64,000 nt of DNA from NCBI GenBank assembly GCA_037039925.1, contig JAXRKP010000069.1:325001-389000 (forward strand), in the 5' to 3' direction. The translations under genes and the position numbers were made by a program. The notes below the pieces were generated by a model, which saw only the letters and a program-made list of their open reading frames with translations, was not told the DNA's origin and searched no databases. The DNA comes from Doris montereyensis (taxonomy: Eukaryota > Mollusca > Gastropoda > Nudibranchia > Dorididae). This document shows positions 1-31,000 of the stretch, in pieces (position 1 is the first letter of the stretch; the number at the start of each line of letters is the position of its first letter).

Positions 1-110
1 ATACAGCCAGACAGAGAGACTGCCAGACAGATAGACAGACAGACAAGCAGATACACAGATGGACAGGTAGACCGTGAGGATAAATGAGGCAGAAAACTCC
101 CATACAATCG
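1..110. repeat. Imperfect (CAGA)n-type simple repeat
   Basis: The first bases are an interrupted tetranucleotide run of CAGA/GACA units that decays by about position 75. It is cut by the window edge, so its full length is unknown. Confidence 0.7.
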
Positions 111-342
111 ATACATTCTATTATGAGACGATTTATTTCCTAACCAGCCATGTTTCACTAAACCATATTATTCATGATTGACCTCAAACTGGGTTTAAAA
201 AAAGAAGTCTGTTTTGTGCTACTTTGTTTTGATCTTTTTTATTGGTGCTATTTTTCATTTTCTTTCTTTAAGAAATTTCAACTTTGTTTCTTTTGTCTTT
301 AAAAATCTGCTCCAGTCATTCTACATATGCTTTAAGTTAAAG

Positions 343-655
343 TGTGGCATCTGTGACTGAGTAGTAAGGCTGCCAGACTTGAGATCATGAGAGTCCGGGT
401 TCAAATCCTATCAAAACTAGTTCTGATGTTGTGTTCTTTAGGAAAGACACTTAACAGCATTAACACCCATTTTCCTCACTCAACCCAGGTGCAATTTGGT
501 ACAAGCCCTAGCTTGGGAGAGAAAACCTGCATCAGACTAGCTAGCGTTCTACCCAAGAGGTGATTATCATCACCTTTTCTGCTTCATGCTATAGAAACTG
601 GGATAAGCTATGGATCTATTGACCGTAATGGCCTTGATGGAATTTTACTTTTATA
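343..655 (+). mobile_element. tRNA-derived SINE, family 1, copy 1
   Basis: The head contains a Pol III A-box-like segment (GACTGAGTAGTAAGGC) and a B box (GGTTCAAATCC). A shared body follows, with the landmarks 'ggtgattatcatcacc' and a 3' end near 'gccttgatgg'. At least seven other copies in the window share the same order. tRNA-like heads are typical of SINEs. The body family name is not assignable from here. Confidence 0.85.
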
Positions 656-663
656 AAGTATAA

Positions 664-938
664 GTGCCGTCAGTGGCTGAGTGGTAAGGCTGCCAAACTT
701 AGGATCACGATGTTCTGGGTTCAAATCCTAGCAAAGCTAGATCCTCTATTGTGTTCCCTGAGAAGGACAATTAACATACATTTTCCCCATTCGACCCGGG
801 TGCAAATGGGTGCAAGCACTAGCTTGAGAGTAAAAATCTGCCACAGACTAGTGTCCTGTCCAGGAGGTGATTATAATTACCTGTTCCACTTCATGCTACA
901 GAAACTGGGCCATAATGGCTTTGAAGGAACTTTACTTC
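664..938 (+). mobile_element. tRNA-derived SINE, family 1, copy 2
   Basis: A second copy follows copy 1 by about 8 bases in the same orientation. Its A box (TGGCTGAGTGG) matches the Pol III consensus better than copy 1, and the B box is GGTTCAAATCC. An open frame runs through it but has no protein character. Confidence 0.85.
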
Positions 939-1086
939 GGGTTAAAACAGATTTCTTTAAAAATTTCAGATTTGTCTCTTTTATTTTCAAAAGTCTGCTC
1001 CAGTCATTCTACACATGCCTTGAGTTACAGCAAATGAAAGCAACATTACAGAACAACATCTTTTTTGTAATTTTCATGTCATACAA

Positions 1087-1097
1087 TTTATTTATTT
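1087..1097 (-). terminator. Possible polyadenylation signal of DRC7
   Basis: On the minus strand this reads as overlapping AATAAA hexamers about 235 bases after the DRC7 stop codon. Position and motif fit a cleavage and polyadenylation signal, but there is no transcript evidence and the region is AT-rich. Confidence 0.35.
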
Positions 1098-1330
1098 CAA
1101 TTACCAAATTTTCATTTCTGTCATTCTTTGAACAAAGCAACAGCAAAAAAGGATGCAAATTTATCAGATACACTAAAATATATTCAATGTAATATCTAAA
1201 TCAGGTGACAATTCAGCTTCTTCTCTCATAATGAATGATTTATACAGGAAAGGCATTATAAAAGTTGAAACAGGAAGCAGCAATATTTACTTTAAAAAAT
1301 GTAAAAACATAAAGAAAATAGTTTAACAGT

Positions 1331-19474
<18,144 letters not shown>

Positions 19475-19887
19475 TTTGAAACAGTACAGCCGCGTCACTC
19501 CTCCTTAAACAATTGCGCAACCATAGCAACGATAAAAATAGTTCCATGTTGCCAATAATCAAATTATTTAAAGAACAAAGTTAACGGTATGAGTTTTAAA
19601 CAAAAGATCAATGATAGCTACTGTAAACTAGAACTGAAATTATCATTGTTTAGGTGAAAAGGCGTAGGAAATTTTCAGCGATTGATCGTAGAATATATTA
19701 TTCGCCGACAAATAGAAATCCCTCCGCGGTCACACGCTGAAGTTCGAAATCATTGAGATTTAGTTTTGAAGCTAAAGATATGAATTGATCCCGGTCTAAT
19801 GTAGATTATATTTTACACTCAGTAGTCATGTATTCTCTGGCTTGATATAGAGGATCGGCACATGTGTGTGCACACAATCAATCAGAA

Positions 19888-19890
<3 letters not shown>
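19475..19890 (-). promoter_or_regulatory. Presumed DRC7 5' flank
   Basis: This stretch lies between the DRC7 start codon and the GA array and should hold the promoter and 5' UTR. No TATA box in a convincing position or X-box-like (RFX) palindrome was recognised by eye. Confidence 0.35.
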
Positions 19891-20223
<333 letters not shown>

Positions 20224-20254
20224 CAGAAAGGGGAAACATGAGATAAAAGAAGGG

Positions 20255-21812
<1,558 letters not shown>

Positions 21813-23044
21813 CGCAACACACACTGTGTGTGCATCTGCATCACATCACGTAGAGCTAAGTCTAGATGGCGAGGATCTCGATAAAAATAGAATTCGTCGG
21901 TCAGCGGGCATGCATGCGCTACACCAGTTCGAGGCTGGATGTAGGTGGTGCTTGGCTCCAAAATTTGATTTTTTTTTGTACGTGCAAAGAAGAAAACCAC
22001 AACCTTTGATCCTATTCCGGGAATATTTTAGTAGAATTAACTAAGATTTATTGGTTCCCATTGTGAAAGAGAACTACAGAAGGAAAGAGAGGTAGGAGGA
22101 ACGACTACAGGCTGCGAGTATTGTGACCAGCTACGAAACCTGATAGTGAAGGGCCCTGCAGAGAAGTGTAGTGTGAAACTGGGTGTGTGTGTGTGTTGGT
22201 GTAAAGCAAGTCAATGTGATGGGTGTATTGCAAAGAAATCATGGTAGTATCTTCATGGTGTACTGTAATATTTTACAGTTGGTTCCTGGCAAAAAAAACC
22301 CAAGCAGAACACGCCCCTGCAAATGTACAAATAAAGTGCAATTGTTTAAGGGGGGTGGGGGTTCTGGGAATGCCATTTTTGCCAAAAATGGGACAAATCT
22401 AGTCTATCATACTAGTGGGTAGAACAGTTCATTCCCGTCATAATGATATCATACATGAAGCTCAGTATCGATTCTTTGAATTTATACAAACTTTTAGAAA
22501 CGATACAGGCTTATGTTTCAACACAGCTATTAAACAATAAAAGCCAGAAATATTGTCCAAAATATGGCAAGTTGCTGCTCATTTTGATCATCACAATAAA
22601 CGCTATCCAAAACAATCTTATTTGAGGATCTATTATGAATATTATCTTAGATCGTCTGAAAATACGGAACACATTCCCGCATCTATTATCAAAATGCACC
22701 ATCTCAAAATGAGTAAAAAAGGTGCTGGTGCACTTGAAACAGTATCAATAACAAAAGTTGAGAGCCTATCAAGCTTTAATGATGTTTCAAAGTATTATCC
22801 TACCTTTTCTTAGGTTTATGGGAGAAAAATGTATTCAAATAACAGAAAATAAGAGAAAATACGATTTTCTCAAAATGTCCTTTTTGTTCAGTATTTCCTA
22901 TCTACTTTTTAAAATTTCTCAAAGTATCTTCATGAAATTTGGTATGAATGATGAGTCAAGTAAAACAAAGAAATGATTAGATGTTTTTTATATGAATTAT
23001 AGTTTTAATGGAGAAAATATTACATCAATATAGAAGTGAATGCA

Positions 23045-23335
23045 TTACAAAATAATACAGCTTTGGATTTGATTGCAATTGACCCCGTCCACCATATGGT
23101 GGTGAATAAAGAACAAAGGAAAGAGCAAGAGAAAAGAATATAATTAATGATATAGAAAGAAATAGGACCTACACTACCTTAGTTTCATTGAAATTTCCCA
23201 TCAATCAAGAGGAAACAGGATGAATGAATGATAAATGAAAGAGTGAAAGGAAAAAGTAGGACTTACATTACCAACAGTGCCCGCATAGGACCTACCAGAA
23301 GCACCCGCTAACTGCCAACAAATGATAATGAAACC
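23045..23335 (-). repeat. CATATGGTGG dispersed repeat, copy 1
   Basis: This copy shares, in the reverse orientation, the CATATGGTGG phrase, the purine-rich stretch and the 'taggacctac' phrases of copies at 50,713, 51,308 and 61,105. No coding capacity was seen. Confidence 0.6.
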
Positions 23336-23404
23336 AATATCAATCACACACAATCACAGAGATGCACAATGAACCTATGTATACATCTATACTTTAAATA
23401 GTGA

Positions 23405-23700
23405 TTTTGATTTGATTTGATTTACCCACATTCACAATTAAGCTATCTCGCAGGTTTTTGATGGGATTTAAAATTTTGCCTGGACTACCTTGTAGACAAG
23501 TCAAGGAATCTTTCCCGTGCACAGCATTGTGATCTGTTATTACTGTTAATGGGACCTCCTTTTTATCGTCTGTCTCCTGGACCAGGAGTTATAGTTTACT
23601 TGAAAAAACGTGAGAAAATGTTTCAACGATCGGCCGGGGCTTGAACCCACAACCTATGGGTTGAGAGACCGACACTTTGCCTCTGGACCATGAGTCCCTC
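23405..23700 (-). mobile_element. tRNA-derived SINE, family 2, copy 2
   Basis: A reverse copy of the element at 10,437-10,745. The head includes the RC of 'ccacaacctatgggttgaga' and 'gcttgaaccc'. The 3' end is a TTTGATTTGATTTGATTT repeat. Confidence 0.8.
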
Positions 23701-24826
23701 TTAAATAGTGAACAGAAATCAACACACTGGAAAAGACATTCAGAACATGTCTAATTTTCTAAAGATATAACAATAGAAGTCATCAAAAATGATTTGTGGA
23801 AACATATTTTATTTCATAATCCATCAACTCAATTTTCCATTGCATTGTCATCTCTCTCTCTTTCTCTCTCTCACATTTTCTCGTTCTTTCTCTCCAACAT
23901 AAGTAATAATCATATTCATTTCCATGTGCAAAACACATCCAAAATTTTTGAGTCAATGTCAAAATTGCTGTAGCCCGATTTTTACCCCTCAAATCCAAGA
24001 ATTAACCTACATGTACATATCTCTGCACGATTAAAAATTTGTTGAGTCTACATCTACTTAAATATGAGACTGACAATACATGTCCTACTTTTTCAAGTAA
24101 TTTCCAATTAAATTTTAGTGTGTAGTGCATTTTTTGATGATCCAAATAACCTGGTCAGCATGCCTTTATATGGGTGAATATAGTTATGTAACTATGTATA
24201 TATGTATGTATTTATATCATGTAAACTTCACTTGAAAAATCTCTGATGGATGACTTAATGTGATATGTAATGGTAAAACCAGGACCAATTATTCATCCAA
24301 GTCACTGAAAGTGTCAGTGTCAATTTAAATGGGCTCTGGTGAACTAAATGGTAGAGCTCACGAATGGTCTGCAAATGAAAATCAGATCATGATAATGATA
24401 TCAGAACGATTTTTTAAATATCAAGCCAAAAGCACATAACTTGGTGAGGCAATTAAAATAACCGTAGCAATTTATCAATTCACATAAATTTTGTTGACTT
24501 CTCTGTGTGCTTAGTGTTTTTGACAGATTTGTAGGAATCTGGCTCCACTAATCTCTTTTGTCATGTCCCATGAAATTTTATATAGCCACGGTCATCTGTA
24601 AACATATGGTGATTCCTGTTTTGTCTCTCCAATGCACCTATATTTGAACACAGTCACTCAAAGTTCAGCAATTGGTAAGTAAGAGTAATCGCATGAAGTG
24701 TCAATACCATTCGCCAGAATCTGTGTATTAAAGACAATCATCTTTAACAATACATTAATTTTCTTTCATGTACACTTTCAAGAATGACGTTTACACAATA
24801 ATTCTAAAGCTTAATCAAGCCTTGAC

Positions 24827-24832
24827 TTTATT
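24827..24832 (-). terminator. Possible polyadenylation signal of SLC4A1AP
   Basis: A minus-strand AATAAA (in CACCAATAAAGTC) lies about 135 bases after the stop codon. Confidence 0.45.
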
Positions 24833-24966
24833 GGTGAACTTTTAACAGGCTTTCCCGGGTAGGATATTTACTCTCGTTTGATTATTTCTGTTATATCTGG
24901 GGGCAGACACCATGGAATTTGAAATCACTGTGATGTAGTGAGAGTGATGTGGGTACATTACAATCG

Positions 24967-25016
24967 TTAATATCCCAGTTTGTCGTTTAAGCTCGTCCTT
25001 CCATCGCCTGACTGAT
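24967..25016 (-). CDS. SLC4A1AP: SLC4A1AP exon 12 (last)
   Basis: A short exon of 50 bases encoding NQSGDGRTSLNDKLGY and TAA. This is the strongly conserved kanadaptin C-terminus. The acceptor is ATTATAG. Confidence 0.93.
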
Positions 25017-28000
25017 CTATAATTAAAGAAGAATTGTATGAGGAAAAAGCAACATTAGAACAGACATTGTCAAGTAAGTCAACAGTCTACTAAAAATGAT
25101 ATGCATAAATTGGCAGTGTAAATGAAAACGAAAGATTTTTTAATATTTGAAGTGGAATAATGTAAGGTTAAAAGCATAATGGAGCTATTCCACACAAAGT
25201 TTTCATACTTCATAACTGCCAATCTTTTTAAATTGAAAAATAGACTCTTGACTGTGCAAACCAATTATAACTTGCATGCGTCCGTAATATTCCAGAAAAC
25301 ATTGATAACTTAACTTCAATCCCCTCCCCCCTTTTTACCGTAAATAATAAATAGCCCGTTGATCGCTGGCCTCACTGAGGAAATACCATGGTAATTTTAC
25401 CAACTCAGAGTGGCATTTCCAGACTTTCACCACAATCTCTCGGCATCTCTGCTGTTGACTTAGGGTATTTTAAACAAAACTTACACATAACACTCAAACA
25501 TTACATACTTTTAAAGGTAAATGGAGACTTACGGACTCAAAGCCAGAAAAATGTAACAAATACTATGTTACCAGTTATAATATTTAATACAGTGGAAACC
25601 AGTTATAACAAGATTGATAGGGGAGAGGCTACAGTCCTGCTGTAACCGATTCCTGTTATAAGCGGTTTGCAAGTGTATGACTAAGCTCATCATACAATAT
25701 TAGCCAATAGTAGGCCAGCCATAATAATTTATTACATACACACTTTTCCCCCTTCTCTTTTAGGTCTATCATCATGCTCTTCAAATACCTGCATGTCTCG
25801 ATGAAGCCAGCATCGAAAAAATATTAGGAATTATTAGGCATAGATCTACAGTATATAAACTCTTGTGCTTCTTTGGTGTACTTTTCACGTTGACAAAGTC
25901 CTGTTGTAAGTGGTCCCTTCCCAGTCCCTGTTGTAAGATGTTTATCCTTTAATAAAGCCAAAGAGAGAGAAGAAAGGGGGAATGGCCATGGTCCTGTTAT
26001 AACCGGTTTCCTGTTATGACCAGTGCTGTCCTGAGTGGTGTCCACTGTATGTTGAAAATCCTCCAAATTAAATTTCTATAAATTCCATACTTTAGAATTA
26101 GAGGCACCAATTTACATTTCATTTACATTTAACAGTTTGGGTGATCTATTAAGTGGAACTTACTTGTTGGTGGAAGCCATGTTGCATAATCTGGATCATG
26201 TTCTACACTCGTTGAGTTGGGTTTTGTTGTCTGTTTTTTTATCAAAGGTCTGTCAAGGGTATCTAACAAAAGAATGAGACAATGCCAATTGCCAGTAAGA
26301 GCAAAGCAAAGGAAAAAAAAAACCCTGCATGAAATTCAAACATTGGCAAAGTTTTCTGAGATTGTTTCTTCTCTCATCATCTGGTCTAACTTTAAAATCA
26401 AATGTGAGCATGAGCAGAGTCCACAGAAAAATGCAAAAGCAGACAAACTGCTTGGAGATGATGAAATTAGCAGCCGTAAGATATGTGAAATACAATGAAG
26501 ATATGTAGTAAAGTAATGTATGGGTTTTAATATTATGGTTGACAGGCAATAACAAAGCACATTACAATAGACTAAGTTCCATAATTAATTTGGATGGTTA
26601 AAAATAACATTAAAATTACTACATCCTCAACTTTTATGGAAATGAAGTCTAGAATAAATATTGTCTTGCTAACAATCTGATCTATAAATTCAACGTTCTG
26701 CCCTTGAGACCTATCCTGGGGTTGATAACCTATGGGCTAAACAGGGTGTCCAGCAAAAAAAGTTAATTGAAAATTTCCTACCTCAACACAAAAATCCTAT
26801 CTAGGAAATGAAATACTCTCCGACGCCAGAAATGGAGAACAGCGTGAATATTTCCAATTTCAATGTATTATTATAAATTATCAAATAAAATTATAATGAA
26901 TGACTTTCTAGTGCATCTCAATGAAATGAAAAGTGATCACACATTTCTTTAATGTTTCACTTTGGATTAATAATATTTCAGCATTTTCCCCCACATTTCT
27001 GAAAAAAATAATAAATTCTGATAGCTGATAGATCTAGATCTAGTAGTAATAAATCTAGATCTACCCTATCATTTCACAAAACATGCAAAACTGCAAAAAT
27101 GAATTAAATTTTTTTTTTTAATATCTCCTTTCGAAAAATAAATCAAACACAAGAGTGACAATATCATAGCCTAAACACACGCACAAATATTTAATCCATC
27201 GAGAGAAAAAATGAGGTTTGGTAGGCTTCTTCTATAACTTGATTGAACTCACGAATTATAAATATTCCTCTGTTCTACTTTTAGCAACCCCCCCCCCCCC
27301 CCAGAGTCTCTCTCTTTCTTTCTCGGGATCAAACACTTAAAACTAGATCTGGAGTTTTTAATTGACTGCAACGTAAAACATCTAACCACCCCCTCCCCTA
27401 GTAAAAATCTCCATTATATTGGCAACCGCCCCACCACCTCTTTCTTTCTACTATAATAAAATCGGAATCTAGATCTAGATCTAAAAAGTACATGATTGCC
27501 TTCTTCCCGGTTCTACCCTTTCCCACTCATATCTACACTGTAGTGGAAGACACATTCGTTATTTTTCTCTCTTTCTCTTCCGATACCGTGTGTCAGACTC
27601 AGTCGCCTCTTGTTTTGCCATCATGTTTTCACATTGACTTTCTTCACCCTGTCCCCTTCCCCACCTCTATTCTGCTATTAGGTCGTGCGTGCATGATATC
27701 TCTTCGATCATCCGACCTCCTCTATTCTTACTAAACACTTGCATTTGCTTTCGGTCATCCGTAAACTCCCGACTCTCGATATACTCTCTCTCTAATACTA
27801 ATACACACATGCACGATTGGTCGCATTTAACACATAAATCATTCTCTGTCTAGCCTTCTTACACACACACATGTGTGATCGGACTTAAAATATGCACATT
27901 GCCCTCTGTCTCTCTCCATTTGACCCGAACCATACTACAACGTGCACGATTGGCTTAATAACATACACGGCATTCTTAATCTCACCAGAGTAAAAAGTCA

Positions 28001-31000
28001 AGGAATCTGGGCAATGGTAGGCTATTGGTATAGGCGCTGAAACTAAAGAAAGTATTGAAAACTTTGTGTCGAAATCCGATACTAATCCCCTTAGCAAACT
28101 TTACAATTTTAAAGAAGGAATCGGAATCGTTTAGTTTCAACATCAAAGAATCGCCAGACAGCAAAGCATGCATGACCGGAAATGGATGAGAAAATGATGA
28201 TTCATTGTCCACAAACCTATTCGTATTTTTTTATTTCGCTGTGCCAATAATTGTTCATGTCTGCTATCTACTTCGATTTCCTTGATTTTCTCTCATATTC
28301 CTCAACATATCATTTCCCTGGTGTTTTCTTGACCGGGAAACATTTTTTTTCGTTTTCAAGGATTTCCCTGATGCATGGAAATTCTGTTTTTACTATCTGA
28401 ACCCCATTTCCTACTTGATTTCCTATCCAAGACATCAATTTCCGACGTGGGTATGAAAAATCCGACATATTTCCGACCTTGCTGGACACCCTGTTAAATC
28501 CAAGGGGGAGAACAAGACATACCTAAAGCTTCGGCAGCTGAAAATCTGTGAGGTTTTTTGTTTGGTATGGATGGGGCGGGAGGGACGGACGAGGAAGCGA
28601 TTGAGGTTCTTTTGATGCTGAACTGTCGGGGTCAGAATTTGTGGGAATTTTCTGTGTTGACGGTAACTGCGGTGATTTGGTGGTGTCCATGTCTTCTACA
28701 GTGTCCGGTGAGGAAGCTGAGAGCTTTTATGATATGATGGGATATCTGCTATGCTGACTGTCTGACTATGAGCGTTTTGAGCCTGTTTGTCTTGTTGCTC
28801 CTCCTGATCCTCCTCTTTTGCCCGCCCCCCTCTTCCTCGTTTTCTTCCTCTTCATCCTGTTCTTCAAAATTGTCGGGTTTCACGTTGATAGTCACTTCCT
28901 GCAAGACAAAAATGAAGAAACTAAATATGTGATTGACTGTATTAACGTTACCTATATGATAGTAATATTTGATGCTACATAATAATAAATCGGCTTATAG
29001 TACCAAGTAGTCACAATCATCTTGAAAAAGAAGATGCTTTTTACCCTCTCATCGTGATAACATTGGCTTGGTATGAAAACAGACACTCTTTAATCTTTTC
29101 GTTTGAGAGTAAAGGCATATGGCATTTAGTCTCTATGGGTAATATCAAAGGATTCATAATGCTGTTAGGTGAAAATAACCGCTGCTAAACCCTTCGATTA
29201 AAAACAAAGTCTATTGGATGTTTTAACATATAACCTTCAACAATCCATCTAGTCTCTGAACACAAATAAACAGGCTATTTTAAGTTGTATGAAGACATGG
29301 ATTACTCATTGTATCGGTATAACAAAGTAGACTATTTATCTTATTCCAAAAAATAAAACCCCAAGGCATCTCTTATTATAAAAGTTTATAGCTGCTTTGC
29401 TTTATATATGACAAACATATTGCTTCTAAACAAGACTATGAGAAGGTTTGCTTAGTTTAAGGATTCAAGATAGACCCATGACTCAATTGTCTCGTTTCAT
29501 TGTTAACACCAAAATATCTTTCCATAAATTGACATCTACCTTGGCAACTGGCATTACTGGTCTCTGCTTCTTCCTCTGGAGCTGCTTATGTTGCAAGCGA
29601 CTTGCCAAGCTATCAGCGCTATTCGGAGCTTCGAAACTCTGTAAAATTAAAGATAAGAACAGTATACATAAAATTTCTAAAAAATATTTTTGATCAAATC
29701 TTTCAGAAATAACCCAACTCAATATATAAATCCTTTTTTGGGGGTGGAGAGTGGGGGTGGATGGGGACTAGTATTGTGGGGAAAGACCAAGATGCGGTTG
29801 GGATTTGTGGGTGGGGGAGAGGAGGAGGGCTTGAGATTAAGATAAGAACCAAACAATAACAATGTCTGCTAGGGGCATCTTTCTAAGAGGTGAAAGCTGA
29901 TAAGCGAATGATCATATATTGATATTTTTGATTGACAGCACATATTCAAAACTTGGAAAATGAAAAAACTATCCTTGAAGGAGAAAAAAGTCAAAATATA
30001 AAAATCGTATCTCTATAATGCTAGAAATGTATATGACATAAAAGTACAATTTTAACTAAATTGTCTTCATTCGTGCATAATATCTAATTTTGGCATCTGT
30101 GGTGTAGTTAGGCTGCTGGTCAGGATCATGGCGTCCGGTTCGAATCCTAGCAAAGCTAGGTCCGATGTTAATGCATTTCCCCACTCTAGCCAGGTGACAA
30201 TGGTACAAGTAAGCTTCGGAGTAAACCTGCATGAGACTAGCGTCCTGGCCTTGTAGGTGATTATTATCCCCCTGTTCGGCTTCACATTATTGAAACGGGA
30301 AAGCTCTGGCTCTATAAGCGGCCTGGAAAAGGGGTGTGGAAATGTATTTAGTATAAATTCTAGCACCTCATGTGGTCCAAAGATTTATACGTAGCTGATA
30401 TCCATAACTCTCAACGATTCCAGACAAGGAATATTGATCACTGAAATGCGGATACATTTAAATGTTGTTTTGCAGTTCAATTTTTCCATGTTTTTTTGAA
30501 AATATAGAGACAATTCTGCCCAGAAAACACATTTCATCAAAATAATTAAAATAATAGAGAAAAAATAGGCATTTGCCTTGTGTCTTTGTTTACATTTTGC
30601 ATCCGCCATTTTGAATTGATAACAAGAATGAGCTTCTTAAATTGATTAGATGCACAGTGAGTTCGAAAAAAAACTGACCACATCTACTCCAGCCCTCCCT
30701 GTGTGGGTGTTTACTGTTGTGTGTTCGTGTCTCCATCTAGAAACTAGATCCAGATGGCCGTAATGTTACTAATTCTATGTTGTCTTTATTTGTTGTGCGT
30801 TCGTGTCTCCATCTAGAAACTAGATCTAGACGGCCGTAGTGTTACTAATTGTATATTGTCTGTGTGTTCGTGTCTCCATCTAGAAACTTGATCTAGATGG
30901 CCGTAATGTTACTAATTCTATGTTTCAACATAAGATGCTCTATTGTTTCTAGTAAAGTTATGAAGATCTACCAGTGTTTAGATCTAGATCTAGCGTGTAT

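Larger units (their letters stand above)
111..1330. other. Intergenic region downstream of DRC7
   Basis: This stretch lies 3' of the DRC7 stop codon and has no supportable gene. It holds two same-strand SINE copies and direct repeats of about 68 bases outside them. On the minus strand the motif AATAAATAAA lies at 1,087-1,097, roughly 235 bases past the DRC7 stop, and is a possible polyadenylation signal. Confidence 0.6.
21813..24966. other. Intergenic region between DRC7 and SLC4A1AP
   Basis: No protein-coding exon could be supported here. The stretch contains a copy of the CATATGGTGG repeat (23,045-23,335), a family-2 SINE (23,405-23,700), a short CT-rich tract near 23,850 and a possible polyadenylation signal for SLC4A1AP at 24,827-24,832. 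Confidence 0.6.

Noticed and set aside
343..720. Possible tRNA genes
   Set aside because: The A and B boxes belong to SINE heads; no complete cloverleaf with a standard anticodon arm was seen, and the same head recurs in every SINE copy.
710..1192. 160-codon plus-strand frame
   Set aside because: It begins in a SINE and continues into AT-rich DNA; no domain or codon signal is visible.
27982..28212. 76-codon minus-strand frame
   Set aside because: It lies inside the CAGGGTGTCC element and has no recognised transposase features.
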